DNA from: Candidatus Desulfovibrio gallistercoris
GTDB taxonomy: Bacteria; Desulfobacterota; Desulfovibrionia; Desulfovibrionales; Desulfovibrionaceae
Assembly: GCA_019118745.1 (NCBI GenBank)
Contig: DWYJ01000017.1
Coordinates: forward strand, 1-64,000
DNA: 64,000 bases
Reading direction: 5' to 3'
The position numbers were made by a program, and so were the translations under genes. Shown one piece after another: positions 27,689 to 35,717 of the stretch. Positions within the stretch are counted from its first letter, which is position 1; each line of letters opens with the position of its first letter. A model generated the notes under the pieces. The model was not told where the DNA came from. It did not search any database and worked only from the letters and a program-made list of their open reading frames with translations.

Positions 27689-29074
27689 TTACCGCTGGAT
27701 CACGGCCAGCACCACGGCAAGATCTTCAGGGGGGGAAGGGAAGGTGAGCGCAAGATTGCCCTGCTGCATGATCTTGCGCCACAGGGGGTCGTTCTGGTCG
27801 ATGGTGAAATAGAGGGTGTCGGTGCGCTGGGGAAGCCCGGCGGGCGGCTGGGCCGATGCGCGCAGGCGGACGCCCGGCAGGGCCTGGGCGATGATGCCGT
27901 CGATGCTTTCCGTGGGCGCGAGCTTGGCGAGGCGTTCCATGCGCTCGGCGAGGCCTTCGGGCCGGGCGCTGCGCACCAGCAGCCAGTAGCTGTAGGTCCC
28001 CGTGCGGGCCGTCTGCGGCAGGACGACGCCCAGACGGTCGGGCCGTCCCTGCGTTTCCAGGGGGAAGGTGAAGGCCGGGCCGATGACGAAGGTGTCCACG
28101 AGGCGGGCGATGATGCCGCAGGCGGCACGGAAGCAGGCCTGGAGGTCCTCGTGGTCATAGGGGGGCAGGGCGCGGGTGCCCTGCGGCGTTTCCCCCAGCG
28201 CCGTAAGCGTGGCGGAAAAGACGGACAGCTCGCCCACCAGCCGGCAAAGCGCCCGGTAGACGGGCCAGGGATGGATGGAGGGCGCGTCCAGGAATTGCTC
28301 CAGTTCGGGGACGTTGCGGCTGAGGATGCCCAGCACGCTGAACAGGGTTATGCCGTGCAGGGAGGAGACGCCGGATACGCCCGCATCCCCCGCGATGATC
28401 TTGTATTCTTCCAGCTGGCGGCTGCGTGAGAGCAGGGTGTCGCGCACGTCGTGCAGCAGGTGGCGCAGTTCGGCGGCGGCATTGATGTCCACGCAGGGCG
28501 GGGTGAAGGACGTGTCCAGCCGTATGCGGTCGCCGTCCCGCAGCAGCCGTGCCAGCGGGAAGCGCGGCAGATCGGGGCAGTCCTCCGGGCCGAAGCAGAG
28601 CCGCAGATTGAAGCGGACGGTGGCGACGTCGGCCTCCGGGCCGTCGCCCATGAGGTCGGGGACGAGCTGCGGCGTCAGCGGCGCGGTGTAGCGGAGGTTC
28701 TCCGGTGCCTGGGCCGGGTCGTCGGTGCGCAGGACGTTGTTGCCCTGCTCGCGGAATTCGGCCAGCGCCAGCGAGACGGTCAGGGGCTCTTCCGGCGTCG
28801 TCCAGGCGGACAGGAAGGAGCGGGGCGGCAGGCTGGCGTTTTCCGGCAGCAGGGCCCATTCCCCGGAGCGCAGCAGCAGTTCCAGATGGGTCACCTCGAA
28901 AATGCCGTTATTGAGGGCGTCCTCATTGAGGCGCAGCCGCCGAACGCCCCAGAGATGGGGGTTCAGCAGGGAGACCATGCGCGTCAGCGCCGCAAGCTGC
29001 TGCCGGTGCGCAAGCTGGAAATGCTGCGGCTGGAGGAAAAGGCCGTGTTCCCAGAAGAGCGGGCTATCGTACAC
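27689..29074 (-). CDS. tssK: T6SS baseplate protein TssK
   Basis: A 461-residue TssK. It has the hallmark N-terminus (PLFWEHGLFLQPQHFQLAHR) and the family segments HLWGVRRLRLNEDAL and LPPYDHEDLQACFRAACG. TssK trimers link the baseplate to the TssJLM membrane complex and resemble phage receptor-binding proteins. The start is a GTG at 29074 with GGAG seven bases upstream; it overlaps the end of tssJ by 11 bases, so the two are coupled. Length is normal. Confidence 0.95.
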   Translation of the reverse strand: MYDSPLFWEHGLFLQPQHFQLAHRQQLAALTRMVSLLNPHLWGVRRLRLNEDALNNGIFEVTHLELLLRSGEWALLPENASLPPRSFLSAWTTPEEPLTVSLALAEFREQGNNVLRTDDPAQAPENLRYTAPLTPQLVPDLMGDGPEADVATVRFNLRLCFGPEDCPDLPRFPLARLLRDGDRIRLDTSFTPPCVDINAAAELRHLLHDVRDTLLSRSRQLEEYKIIAGDAGVSGVSSLHGITLFSVLGILSRNVPELEQFLDAPSIHPWPVYRALCRLVGELSVFSATLTALGETPQGTRALPPYDHEDLQACFRAACGIIARLVDTFVIGPAFTFPLETQGRPDRLGVVLPQTARTGTYSYWLLVRSARPEGLAERMERLAKLAPTESIDGIIAQALPGVRLRASAQPPAGLPQRTDTLYFTIDQNDPLWRKIMQQGNLALTFPSPPEDLAVVLAVIQR

Positions 29075-29765
29075 GTTCGGCTCCTGTGATGCTGAGGGAG
29101 GACTCCCCCAGGCGGATCAGCACCTGCACGGGGGCGGCGGAGTAGACGGGAGAGCGGAAGATGACGCCCTTGCTCTCCGTATGCAGGGGAAAGGGCAGGA
29201 CCGCGGCGCACTGGTCGGGCCGAAGATGGGTATAGCCCGCCACCACGCCGAGATAGCGGGCGTGTTCGGCCCGGTCCATGACCACGTCCCGCGTCGCGCC
29301 GGGCTGGAGCTGGAAGAGGCGGGCGCTCTGGGCCTGTGCCGCATCGGGACGGCATTGCAGCAGCTCGTCCAGGCCTTCGGCGCTGGCGGCCTTGTTCGAG
29401 AACTGGTCATATTCCTTGAGCTGATAGAGGCAGAGGGTCAGCCCGAGGGCGGTGTCGTTGTCGCGGTTGAGCTCGGGGGAAGCTTCCAGACGGCAGCGCA
29501 GACCGCCGGGCTCCAGCCCCCAGACCACATCGCTGGGGCTTTCCGCCGGTGCGGGCGCGGGCGGCTGGGGAGAGGGCGACTCGCCGCCGCAGCCCCCAAG
29601 GGACAGCAGGCAGAGCAGGAGCAGCAGGCAAAGGCAGAGCGGAGGGCGGCAGGCCCGGCCGGGGGAAAAGGGGAGCGTTTTAAGGGGAAGGCCCCCCTTT
29701 TTGCGGCGAGCAAAAGGCGTTCCTTCCCCCTCAGAAAAAGCGTGATGGATCCTGATCCTAGGCAA
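29064..29765 (-). CDS. tssJ: T6SS outer-membrane lipoprotein TssJ
   Basis: A 233-residue TssJ/VasD-like protein. A hydrophobic stretch ends in a lipobox, CLLSLGGC, with Cys59 as the probable lipidation site; a beta-sandwich follows, with ALGLTLCLYQLKEYDQFSNK as the family-typical segment. It anchors the TssM periplasmic domain to the outer membrane. The signal peptide is odd: about 40 residues precede the hydrophobic core, and the only start I find is a TTG at 29765 that overlaps the DUF4150 gene by eight bases, with AAGG upstream. The extra residues come from GA/TC-rich sequence resembling the intergenic repeats of this cluster. Confidence 0.82.
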   Translation of the reverse strand: MPRIRIHHAFSEGEGTPFARRKKGGLPLKTLPFSPGRACRPPLCLCLLLLLCLLSLGGCGGESPSPQPPAPAPAESPSDVVWGLEPGGLRCRLEASPELNRDNDTALGLTLCLYQLKEYDQFSNKAASAEGLDELLQCRPDAAQAQSARLFQLQPGATRDVVMDRAEHARYLGVVAGYTHLRPDQCAAVLPFPLHTESKGVIFRSPVYSAAPVQVLIRLGESSLSITGAERVR

Positions 29766-30156
29766 TTTGCACCTTCATTTGCCCGGCCATGCAGCACATG
29801 CCCGTGGTATTTCCCTGATTATGCTTGGTGCTCGCGCCCTGCGAGACGGCCGCCTTGCCTTCCAGCGTCACCTTTTGCGAGCCCTTGGTGAATTCGCCCT
29901 TGCCGATGAACTTCCCTGAGGAGACGCCCCCGGCCGTCCCCGGCTCGTCGCCGTTGGAAAGCATGGTGGCGGATTTGAGGTTCAGGGCGGGAGAACCGTC
30001 GATGAACACCTTGGAGCAGGCCGTATTGGGCGTGACCATCGAACATTGAAAAATATTGACGTAGGGCACGGGCACCGTGCCGGAGGGCGAAGGGGTTTTG
30101 CAGACATCCGGTGGCGTGCTCATGCAGGTGCCGCCGCTGAGCGTCAGTGCGAACAT
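29758..30156 (-). CDS. DUF4150 PAAR-like spike protein
   Basis: A 132-residue DUF4150 protein. It starts MFALTLSGGTCMSTPPDVCK and includes TPSPSGTVPVPYVNIFQCSM and FIDGSPALNLKSATMLSNGD. It is Cys-rich and beta-structured, as in PAAR-like proteins that cap the VgrG spike and carry effectors. There is no C-terminal toxin extension here, so it may recruit a separate effector or act only as the tip. It follows DUF3540 and the DUF2169 and pentapeptide genes, a grouping known for loading PAAR-like tips. AGGA precedes the ATG. Confidence 0.9.
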   Translation of the reverse strand: MFALTLSGGTCMSTPPDVCKTPSPSGTVPVPYVNIFQCSMVTPNTACSKVFIDGSPALNLKSATMLSNGDEPGTAGGVSSGKFIGKGEFTKGSQKVTLEGKAAVSQGASTKHNQGNTTGMCCMAGQMKVQIA

Positions 30157-30160
30157 GGGC

Positions 30161-30757
30161 TTATCCTACCTTGATGTGCCGCCCGTCGATATCCACCTGT
30201 CCGGCGGCGCGGATGTCGGCGTGTTCCGCGCGCAGGCGATAGGAGGTACGCACTTCGCTGCGGACGCGGCCCGCCTTGCGGTGGGCAAGGTCGCGCACGT
30301 CTTCTTCCAGCGCGGCGTAGTGTCCGCTGCGCCGCAGGACGCGCTCTCCGAGATGGCGGCAGATGGTCTGCACGACGGCAAAGCCCTGCAGGAGGACGCG
30401 CCCGCCAAGGGAGAGCAGCCCGGCCCGGATGTCCATGCTGCGTCCGCGCAGGCGCAGGTCGTCGGCTTCAAGGGTCAGCCTGCGTCCGTGCAGGCGTGCA
30501 TTGTCCGGCAGGCGCAGCACGCTTTCCGCATCACCGGCCGCGCCGGCCCGGCGCAGCACGCTGAGGGCCCAGGCCTCGCCATTGTCCAGCAGGGCCAGCA
30601 GGACCGTATCCCTGACTTCCGGGGCCAGCAGGCAGCCCTCGGCCCGCAGGGCGCGCACGAGACCGAAGGGCCCGGCCACCAGCAGCGCGTCCCCTTCGCG
30701 GGATCGCACCGTGCCCGCGGCAAGGCTGCTGCCATAGGTCAATACAGGGGCTTCCAT
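30161..30757 (-). CDS. DUF3540 T6SS accessory protein
   Basis: A 198-residue protein of the DUF3540 type: an N-terminal part around GTVRSREGDALLVAGPFGLV and a C-terminal beta-helix-like part around LHGRRLTLEADDLRLRGRSM, ending in AGQVDIDGRHIKVG. DUF3540 genes recur beside DUF2169 and DUF4150 genes in T6SS clusters, and the protein is thought to help place the PAAR-like tip; its exact role is unproven. The ribosome site is GAGGTGA, and the DUF4150 gene starts four bases after its stop. Confidence 0.85.
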   Translation of the reverse strand: MEAPVLTYGSSLAAGTVRSREGDALLVAGPFGLVRALRAEGCLLAPEVRDTVLLALLDNGEAWALSVLRRAGAAGDAESVLRLPDNARLHGRRLTLEADDLRLRGRSMDIRAGLLSLGGRVLLQGFAVVQTICRHLGERVLRRSGHYAALEEDVRDLAHRKAGRVRSEVRTSYRLRAEHADIRAAGQVDIDGRHIKVG

Positions 30758-30768
30758 CGTCCGTCACC

Positions 30769-31671
30769 TCAGACAGGAATGGGGGAAAAGCGTTCGGCCC
30801 TGAGACGTGCCGGATCCGTCGGGCGGACGCCGTCAAGGCGGGCGCCGCCAAGGGCGCAGGCATCCATGCGGGCGGCGTGGAGATCCGCCGTGCGCAGATC
30901 GGCGTCCCGCAGATCGGCGCGGCAGGCATTGACGTGCGACAGATCCGCCATTTCCAGGCGGATGCGGGGCAGGCTGGCTCCCTCCATGTCCGCTTGCGCG
31001 AAGACCGCCTGCCGGGCATCGACATCCTGCCATGCCGCGGCCCGAAGGTCCGCCCCGGCAAGATGCGCCTGCACGAGACTGCACGATGCAAGGCGGCTGC
31101 CGGAGAGATCGCTGCCCATGAGTCCGGCCCTGTCCAGACGGCAGCGGGTGAAGCGCGCGCCCGACAGGTCGGTGTGCATGGCGACAAGCTGCTCCAGGTC
31201 GCAGTCCTCGGCCTCCAAAGCCCGACAGGAACAGCCCTGCAGCACGACGAGTCTAGCAGCAACATGGTGGAAACGCAAGGCGGCCAGGTCGCAGTCGAGG
31301 CAGTGGAGCTTGTGGGCCACGGCGTTCTCCAGCGGCGGCAGGTGGGAAAGCCCGCGCAGGGTCGCCCGTGAGAGCGTCACCCGCGGCCACTGCACGTCCT
31401 CCAGACCGCAGTCCAGCAAAAAGGCGCGTTCAAGGACCGCATCGTCCAGCCGCACGCCGCGCAGCCGGGCGCGGCTGAAGCTTGCGCCTTCGAGCCGGGC
31501 GGCCCGGAAGGAACAATCTTCCAGCACGGCCTCGTCAAAGACGGCATCACTGAGGTCCGCGCCGTCGAAGCGGCAGCCGCGCAGCCGGGCGCGGGTGAAG
31601 TCCGCCGCGCGCAGGTCCGCCCCGCTCGCGTCGTGATGCTCCAGCACGGCATCGGCAAAGTTTTTTTGCAT
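30769..31671 (-). CDS. pentapeptide-repeat T6SS accessory protein
   Basis: A 300-residue protein made almost entirely of pentapeptide repeats of the A(D/N)LXX type (for example ASGADLRAADFTRARLRGCR and AGADLRAAAWQDVDARQAVF). These repeats fold into a right-handed quadrilateral beta helix. There is no signal peptide. It lies between the DUF2169-pentapeptide gene and DUF3540, so it belongs to the tip-loading module rather than to gyrase protection. The long shaft could mimic or scaffold the VgrG/PAAR spike; this is inference. GGAGAGG supports the ATG. Confidence 0.88.
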   Translation of the reverse strand: MQKNFADAVLEHHDASGADLRAADFTRARLRGCRFDGADLSDAVFDEAVLEDCSFRAARLEGASFSRARLRGVRLDDAVLERAFLLDCGLEDVQWPRVTLSRATLRGLSHLPPLENAVAHKLHCLDCDLAALRFHHVAARLVVLQGCSCRALEAEDCDLEQLVAMHTDLSGARFTRCRLDRAGLMGSDLSGSRLASCSLVQAHLAGADLRAAAWQDVDARQAVFAQADMEGASLPRIRLEMADLSHVNACRADLRDADLRTADLHAARMDACALGGARLDGVRPTDPARLRAERFSPIPV

Positions 31672-31735
31672 ACCGGTCCTCTCCTTGGGGGGACGCTCTT
31701 CGCTGCTTGTTTTGGGGGGAAGGGGAACCCCTCGC

Positions 31736-31804
31736 TCTGCTGTCGATGCCTGTAAGGCTCCTTCGTCGCCTAACAGGCACGGCCTACTGCCGCCTTTCGG
31801 TCGC
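31736..31804 (-). repeat. T6SS-cluster 72-bp repeat, single inverted copy
   Basis: The minus strand reads GCGACCGAAAGGCGGC, GGCCGTGCCTGTTAGGCGAC, GGAGCCTTACAGGCATCGAC and AGCAGA. These are the same blocks as the two direct copies at 41810-41952, in the opposite orientation. It is flanked on both sides by inverted GGGGAACCCC / GGGGTTCCCC sequence and sits in the 186-base gap between the two pentapeptide genes. No gene is present. Confidence 0.8.
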
Positions 31805-31857
31805 CGCCGGCGCGGAAGGGGTTCCCCTTCCCCCGGAAAAAGCGCATGCCGCCAGTC

Positions 31858-34710
31858 CTACGCGTGCTTTTTGCGGGCCTCCAGGATGGTCGCCGTGATG
31901 TCGGCGTCATCGAGGCGGCTGTTGCCGTCAAGGCCGAGGCGGTAGAGGTCGGCCCCATAGAGGCTGGCCCCGCGGGCATCCGCGCCGTGCAGGCGGGCTT
32001 CACGCAGGGAGGCCTCGAAAAGGTCGGCGCGTTGCAGGGCGGCCCCTTGCAGGGAGCAGCGGGTGAGATCGGCCTGCCGGGCGCTGACGGCTGTCCAGTC
32101 GGTGGCGGCAAAGTCGCAGTCCGTAAAGCTGGCGTTGCCGGCGGCCGCCCGGCGGAAGACGGCGCGTGGCGCGGCCACTTCCGTCCAGGCGCTGCCGGAG
32201 AGGACGGCTCCCGTAAAATCGGCGGCCGGGGCCTGCGTGCCGTGACCAAGGGCGGCTCCGGCGAGATCCGCCTCGCTCAGACGGGCACGGTCCAAACGCA
32301 GCGCGTGCATGTCGGCGCTGCGGAGGTTCGCGCCGGAAAGGTCGGCCCCGGAAAAGTCGCTGTGGCGCAGGCGGGCCCCCTCCATGCGGGCCTGCGGCGC
32401 GCGCAGGTCGGAGACGCGGCTTTCGTGGAAAAGCGCGGAGGAAAGATCGGCCTCGCTGGCGTCGGCCTCCGTCAGATCCGCGCCGGTGAAGTCCGCATCC
32501 GGCGCGCGGAGCTTGCGCAGGTCGGCCTGTGACAGATGGGCGCGCAGGAAACAGGCCCCGGAGGCATCGGCCCCGGCCAGGGTCGCCCCGCGCAGATCGG
32601 TACCCACCAGAGAGGCCCCGCGCAGATCGGCCCCGGAAAGGTCGGCTCCGGCAAGCTGCTGGCCGTCGAGCCGCAGACCGGAAAGGTCGGCTCCGGCCAG
32701 GGCGAAACCGGCCAGGGAACCGCCGGCGGCCAGCACGGCGGCAAACTGGGCGCGGAAGGGCGATGCAGCGGCGGAGGCCGCCGCGCTCTCGGAGGCGGCA
32801 GCGTCGGGCTGCGTGTCGTCTCCCGGCTCCTGCGCCGCGCCCGCCGGGGAGGCGGCCGGCGCGTCGGGGGGCGTCGCATCCGGCGCGCTTTGCGGGGCGG
32901 CAGCGGGCTGGGCCGGGATGTCCACGGAAGGCGCGGACGCGGCCTTGTTTACCGCCGTGGCAGAGGTCTTGTCTGGGGCCTTGTCCTCAAGCTCCTTGAG
33001 CGCCGCCTGATAGCGTTCCAGATGCGCGGAGACCGAGCCTGGCGGGAAACCCGCGCCCGCTTCCAGCACGGGCGCATAGGCCGTGAGCGCGTCGAGATCG
33101 TCCGGCGCGTCGTCCAGCAGTTCCAGCAGGCGGTCGGCCGCGGCGGGACTCATGCCGGCCTTTTGCAGGAGGGCGCTGGGCGTGCCGGGCAGATCGCCGC
33201 TCATGGCCTTGAGGCTCTCGGCCCCTCCCGGCCCCATGAGGCGCAGCGTCTGGGACATGGAGCCGGTGAGGCTGTCCGACGGCTGCATCAGCGCGGAAAA
33301 GCGGGCAAGGAAGGCCTCGCTCGCGGCCTGCCAGGCGGCGGCATCGGCATACTCCGTGGGATCGGGCAGCTCCAGATCCAGCGCCGTATTGACGGCGGCG
33401 ATGCGCTCTTCGGAAAGGCCCGCCTGCCGCAGCTGCTCTTCCAGGGGCGGCGGAGGAGGACTTGCCTGCAGAGCGGCGGCCTCGGCGCTCAGGCGGTCGA
33501 GGTGCTGCCGGGTCTCGGCGATCTGCTCCGGCGTGAGAGGCGGCAGCCCGGCCTGGGTCAGCGCGGCATTGAATTCAGGCAGGCTCTCCTCCAGATCGGC
33601 GTGCAGATTTGCGGCCAGTTCCGCCTGCGACAGCGGAGCCGGTCCCGGCGGAGGGGCGGGCGCTGCTTCCTGCGGCGTACTGCCGGGCGCGTCGGAGGCG
33701 GCGGCCGCTCCGGCGGCAACGGTCGTGGCGGCAGCGGCGGCCGTCATGCCCGCGGCGCTCATCCCCGGCATCGACGGCCCGGCGGCCGTGGCCTGTTCCG
33801 CTGCGGGGATGTGCGCATCCGCCACATTCGCCGCCGGTGCGGCGGGAGGCGGCGCGCTCGCCGCCTGTTCGGGCGAAAGGAGGAAGCGCGCCGCGGCGAT
33901 GTCGGACGGTTTCTCGTCCGCGCAGGGGACGAGGGCATGCCAGCAGATGAGGGCCGTCCGCTCCACGGGGAACAGCCAGAGCGTATCCGCGGCGATGGCC
34001 TGCCCCTTCCATTCCGTTTCCCCGGTGCGCAGCACTTCCAGCCGCAGGCGCACGCCGGGCAGGCGGACATGCTGTTCGGGCGTCTCCGGCCCGAAGGCGG
34101 AAAGGAAGATCTCCTCATCCCCGCGCAGGCCGCCGGGCAGGCGCTGCTGGGGCTGGGCCTCGTTGAAGAAATGCCAGTCCGCGTCATCCGGCAGGCCGGG
34201 CCAGCGGGTTTGCAGCCAGCGGGCGTCATAGGTGCCCAGATCTTTCATGCGGCAGGGCCACGCGCCCAGCGGCAGCGGGCAGGCGGGCGCGCCGTGCGGC
34301 AGGGCGGGGTCGGCAAGCAGGGGCGCGTCCTTGCTGCCCAGAGGATTGCCTGCCGGGTCGAAGGCCGCGACCTCCCAGGTCAGCGGCACGGGTCTGCCGT
34401 CCGGCGCGGCCTTGACCAGGAAGCGGCGGCGGCTTTTCCCCACCCGTATCTCGATGACGCTGCCTTCGCGGGCCAGCGGCGTGACCGTGCCGGCCAGCAG
34501 CCATTCGGCCTCCTGCTTGGGGATGCCCGCATCCAGACGGCAACCCGGCGGCAGGGCGGACATGGCCGCCGCCAGCGCCTCCTCGGCGGTCAGGACCCCT
34601 CCCTTGCGCAGGTCGATGCCCAGCAGGGCGCTGAACGCCTGATGCGGCGTCCCCCGCCAGTCCAGCGGCTGCGACGCGCAGAACAGCGTATCCGGCTTTA
34701 TCATCTCCAT
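31858..34710 (-). CDS. DUF2169 adaptor fused to pentapeptide repeats
   Basis: A 950-residue three-part protein. Residues 1-280 are a DUF2169 domain (MIKPDTLFCASQPLDWRGTP, WLQTRWPGLPDDADWHFFNE, FPVERTALICWHA). Two Pro/Ala-rich linkers flank a helical middle section (about 370-590). Residues 690-945 are pentapeptide repeats (SGADLRGASLVGTDLRGATL and so on). DUF2169 proteins are known as T6SS adaptors that load effectors onto PAAR-like tips. The start overlaps the tssG stop by ten bases, with GAGG upstream. The fusion places adaptor and beta-helix shaft in one chain, with a second pentapeptide protein encoded just downstream. Confidence 0.88.
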   Translation of the reverse strand: MEMIKPDTLFCASQPLDWRGTPHQAFSALLGIDLRKGGVLTAEEALAAAMSALPPGCRLDAGIPKQEAEWLLAGTVTPLAREGSVIEIRVGKSRRRFLVKAAPDGRPVPLTWEVAAFDPAGNPLGSKDAPLLADPALPHGAPACPLPLGAWPCRMKDLGTYDARWLQTRWPGLPDDADWHFFNEAQPQQRLPGGLRGDEEIFLSAFGPETPEQHVRLPGVRLRLEVLRTGETEWKGQAIAADTLWLFPVERTALICWHALVPCADEKPSDIAAARFLLSPEQAASAPPPAAPAANVADAHIPAAEQATAAGPSMPGMSAAGMTAAAAATTVAAGAAAASDAPGSTPQEAAPAPPPGPAPLSQAELAANLHADLEESLPEFNAALTQAGLPPLTPEQIAETRQHLDRLSAEAAALQASPPPPPLEEQLRQAGLSEERIAAVNTALDLELPDPTEYADAAAWQAASEAFLARFSALMQPSDSLTGSMSQTLRLMGPGGAESLKAMSGDLPGTPSALLQKAGMSPAAADRLLELLDDAPDDLDALTAYAPVLEAGAGFPPGSVSAHLERYQAALKELEDKAPDKTSATAVNKAASAPSVDIPAQPAAAPQSAPDATPPDAPAASPAGAAQEPGDDTQPDAAASESAAASAAASPFRAQFAAVLAAGGSLAGFALAGADLSGLRLDGQQLAGADLSGADLRGASLVGTDLRGATLAGADASGACFLRAHLSQADLRKLRAPDADFTGADLTEADASEADLSSALFHESRVSDLRAPQARMEGARLRHSDFSGADLSGANLRSADMHALRLDRARLSEADLAGAALGHGTQAPAADFTGAVLSGSAWTEVAAPRAVFRRAAAGNASFTDCDFAATDWTAVSARQADLTRCSLQGAALQRADLFEASLREARLHGADARGASLYGADLYRLGLDGNSRLDDADITATILEARKKHA

Positions 34711-35717
34711 GTGGCAGCCTCATCCAGCTTGTCGGTTGTTTTTTTTCGCACGATCACCGTTGCCCGCCGGTCCGTATCGCCAAGGAAAAAGCCCATGCGG
34801 CTGTCCCGGCCCAGCGCCGTCCGGCGCGGAGGGCAGGGCGCGGGATGCAGCACGAGCTCGAACTCCAGCGAGTGCCGCACGTATTCCCGCACATGTTCCT
34901 CGATGCGGCGGCAGCTCCGGCCGCCATGCAAAAAGTCGGGCATCTCCTCGGGGTGCACGGCATCGAGATGGATGCGGAACAGGCCCGTACTGTCCCGCAC
35001 TTCGCTGCCGAGCACGGCCGTCTCGCCCAGCACGGCATTGGCCGCTCCCGGACGGCAGCGCTGTTCCGGGGCGATGGCGACGCGTCGTTCCACGCACTCT
35101 TCCACGCGTACATCGCTACGCTGCAACAGAGACGCAAGGGAGCGCTGCAAGCGCAGGGCCGAGCGATGACGGCAGACGAGCAGCTCCGCCGTGGCGGCGG
35201 GGGGCATCTCCTCGCCGTGCTCCGGGCGGCCCATGAGGCAGTGGAGCAGGTGCGCCGCCTGCGTATCCCCCTGTTCGGTCAGCCGCCGCGCCAGCCGGTT
35301 CTGCCGTTCGGCGGCGTACAGGAGATGGTAGAGGCGGTTGTTGAGGATATCCAGGAAATCCCGGCTCAGACTCTCGTCATTGCGGGCCTCGTCCAGCAGC
35401 TCTTCGGTATAGAAGGTCGGCAGGGGCCCCATAGTGCCGTAGAGCCCCAGCAGGGTCGTGGTCAGCTGCCAGGCGGGGGGCGCGGCGGGCGCATTGTCAG
35501 GCGGCGTGCGTATCTCCGTGATGTCGGCGGCGGGGAAGGCCAGGGAGAGATGCGGCCGGATGGCGACATCCTGCTCGAAGGGCGGCAGCTCCGGCGCGCC
35601 GGCGTGGGCGCGCTCCAGCAGGCGCAGGGCCTGGCCGAGCGTCATCTCCCGGAGGTGCTCGCTCAGCAGCCCGGTCAGATCAGCGGGCGCGTGCCCAGAT
35701 GCGGCGTCCATGACCAT
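34701..35717 (-). CDS. tssG: T6SS baseplate protein TssG
   Basis: A 338-residue TssG (ImpH/VasB). Recognisable segments are TLGQALRLLERAHAG, the hydrophobic LGLYGTMGPLPTFYTEELLD, and LLYAAERQNRLARR. With TssF and TssE it forms the baseplate wedge. It overlaps tssF by 43 bases and the DUF2169 gene by ten, so translation is tightly coupled. Length is normal. Confidence 0.93.
   Translation of the reverse strand: MVMDAASGHAPADLTGLLSEHLREMTLGQALRLLERAHAGAPELPPFEQDVAIRPHLSLAFPAADITEIRTPPDNAPAAPPAWQLTTTLLGLYGTMGPLPTFYTEELLDEARNDESLSRDFLDILNNRLYHLLYAAERQNRLARRLTEQGDTQAAHLLHCLMGRPEHGEEMPPAATAELLVCRHRSALRLQRSLASLLQRSDVRVEECVERRVAIAPEQRCRPGAANAVLGETAVLGSEVRDSTGLFRIHLDAVHPEEMPDFLHGGRSCRRIEEHVREYVRHSLEFELVLHPAPCPPRRTALGRDSRMGFFLGDTDRRATVIVRKKTTDKLDEAATWR

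Noticed and set aside
30769..31671. Pentapeptide protein as a quinolone-resistance (Qnr) type gyrase protector
   Set aside because: Its position inside the DUF2169-DUF3540-DUF4150 module and lack of Qnr-like loops point to a T6SS accessory role.
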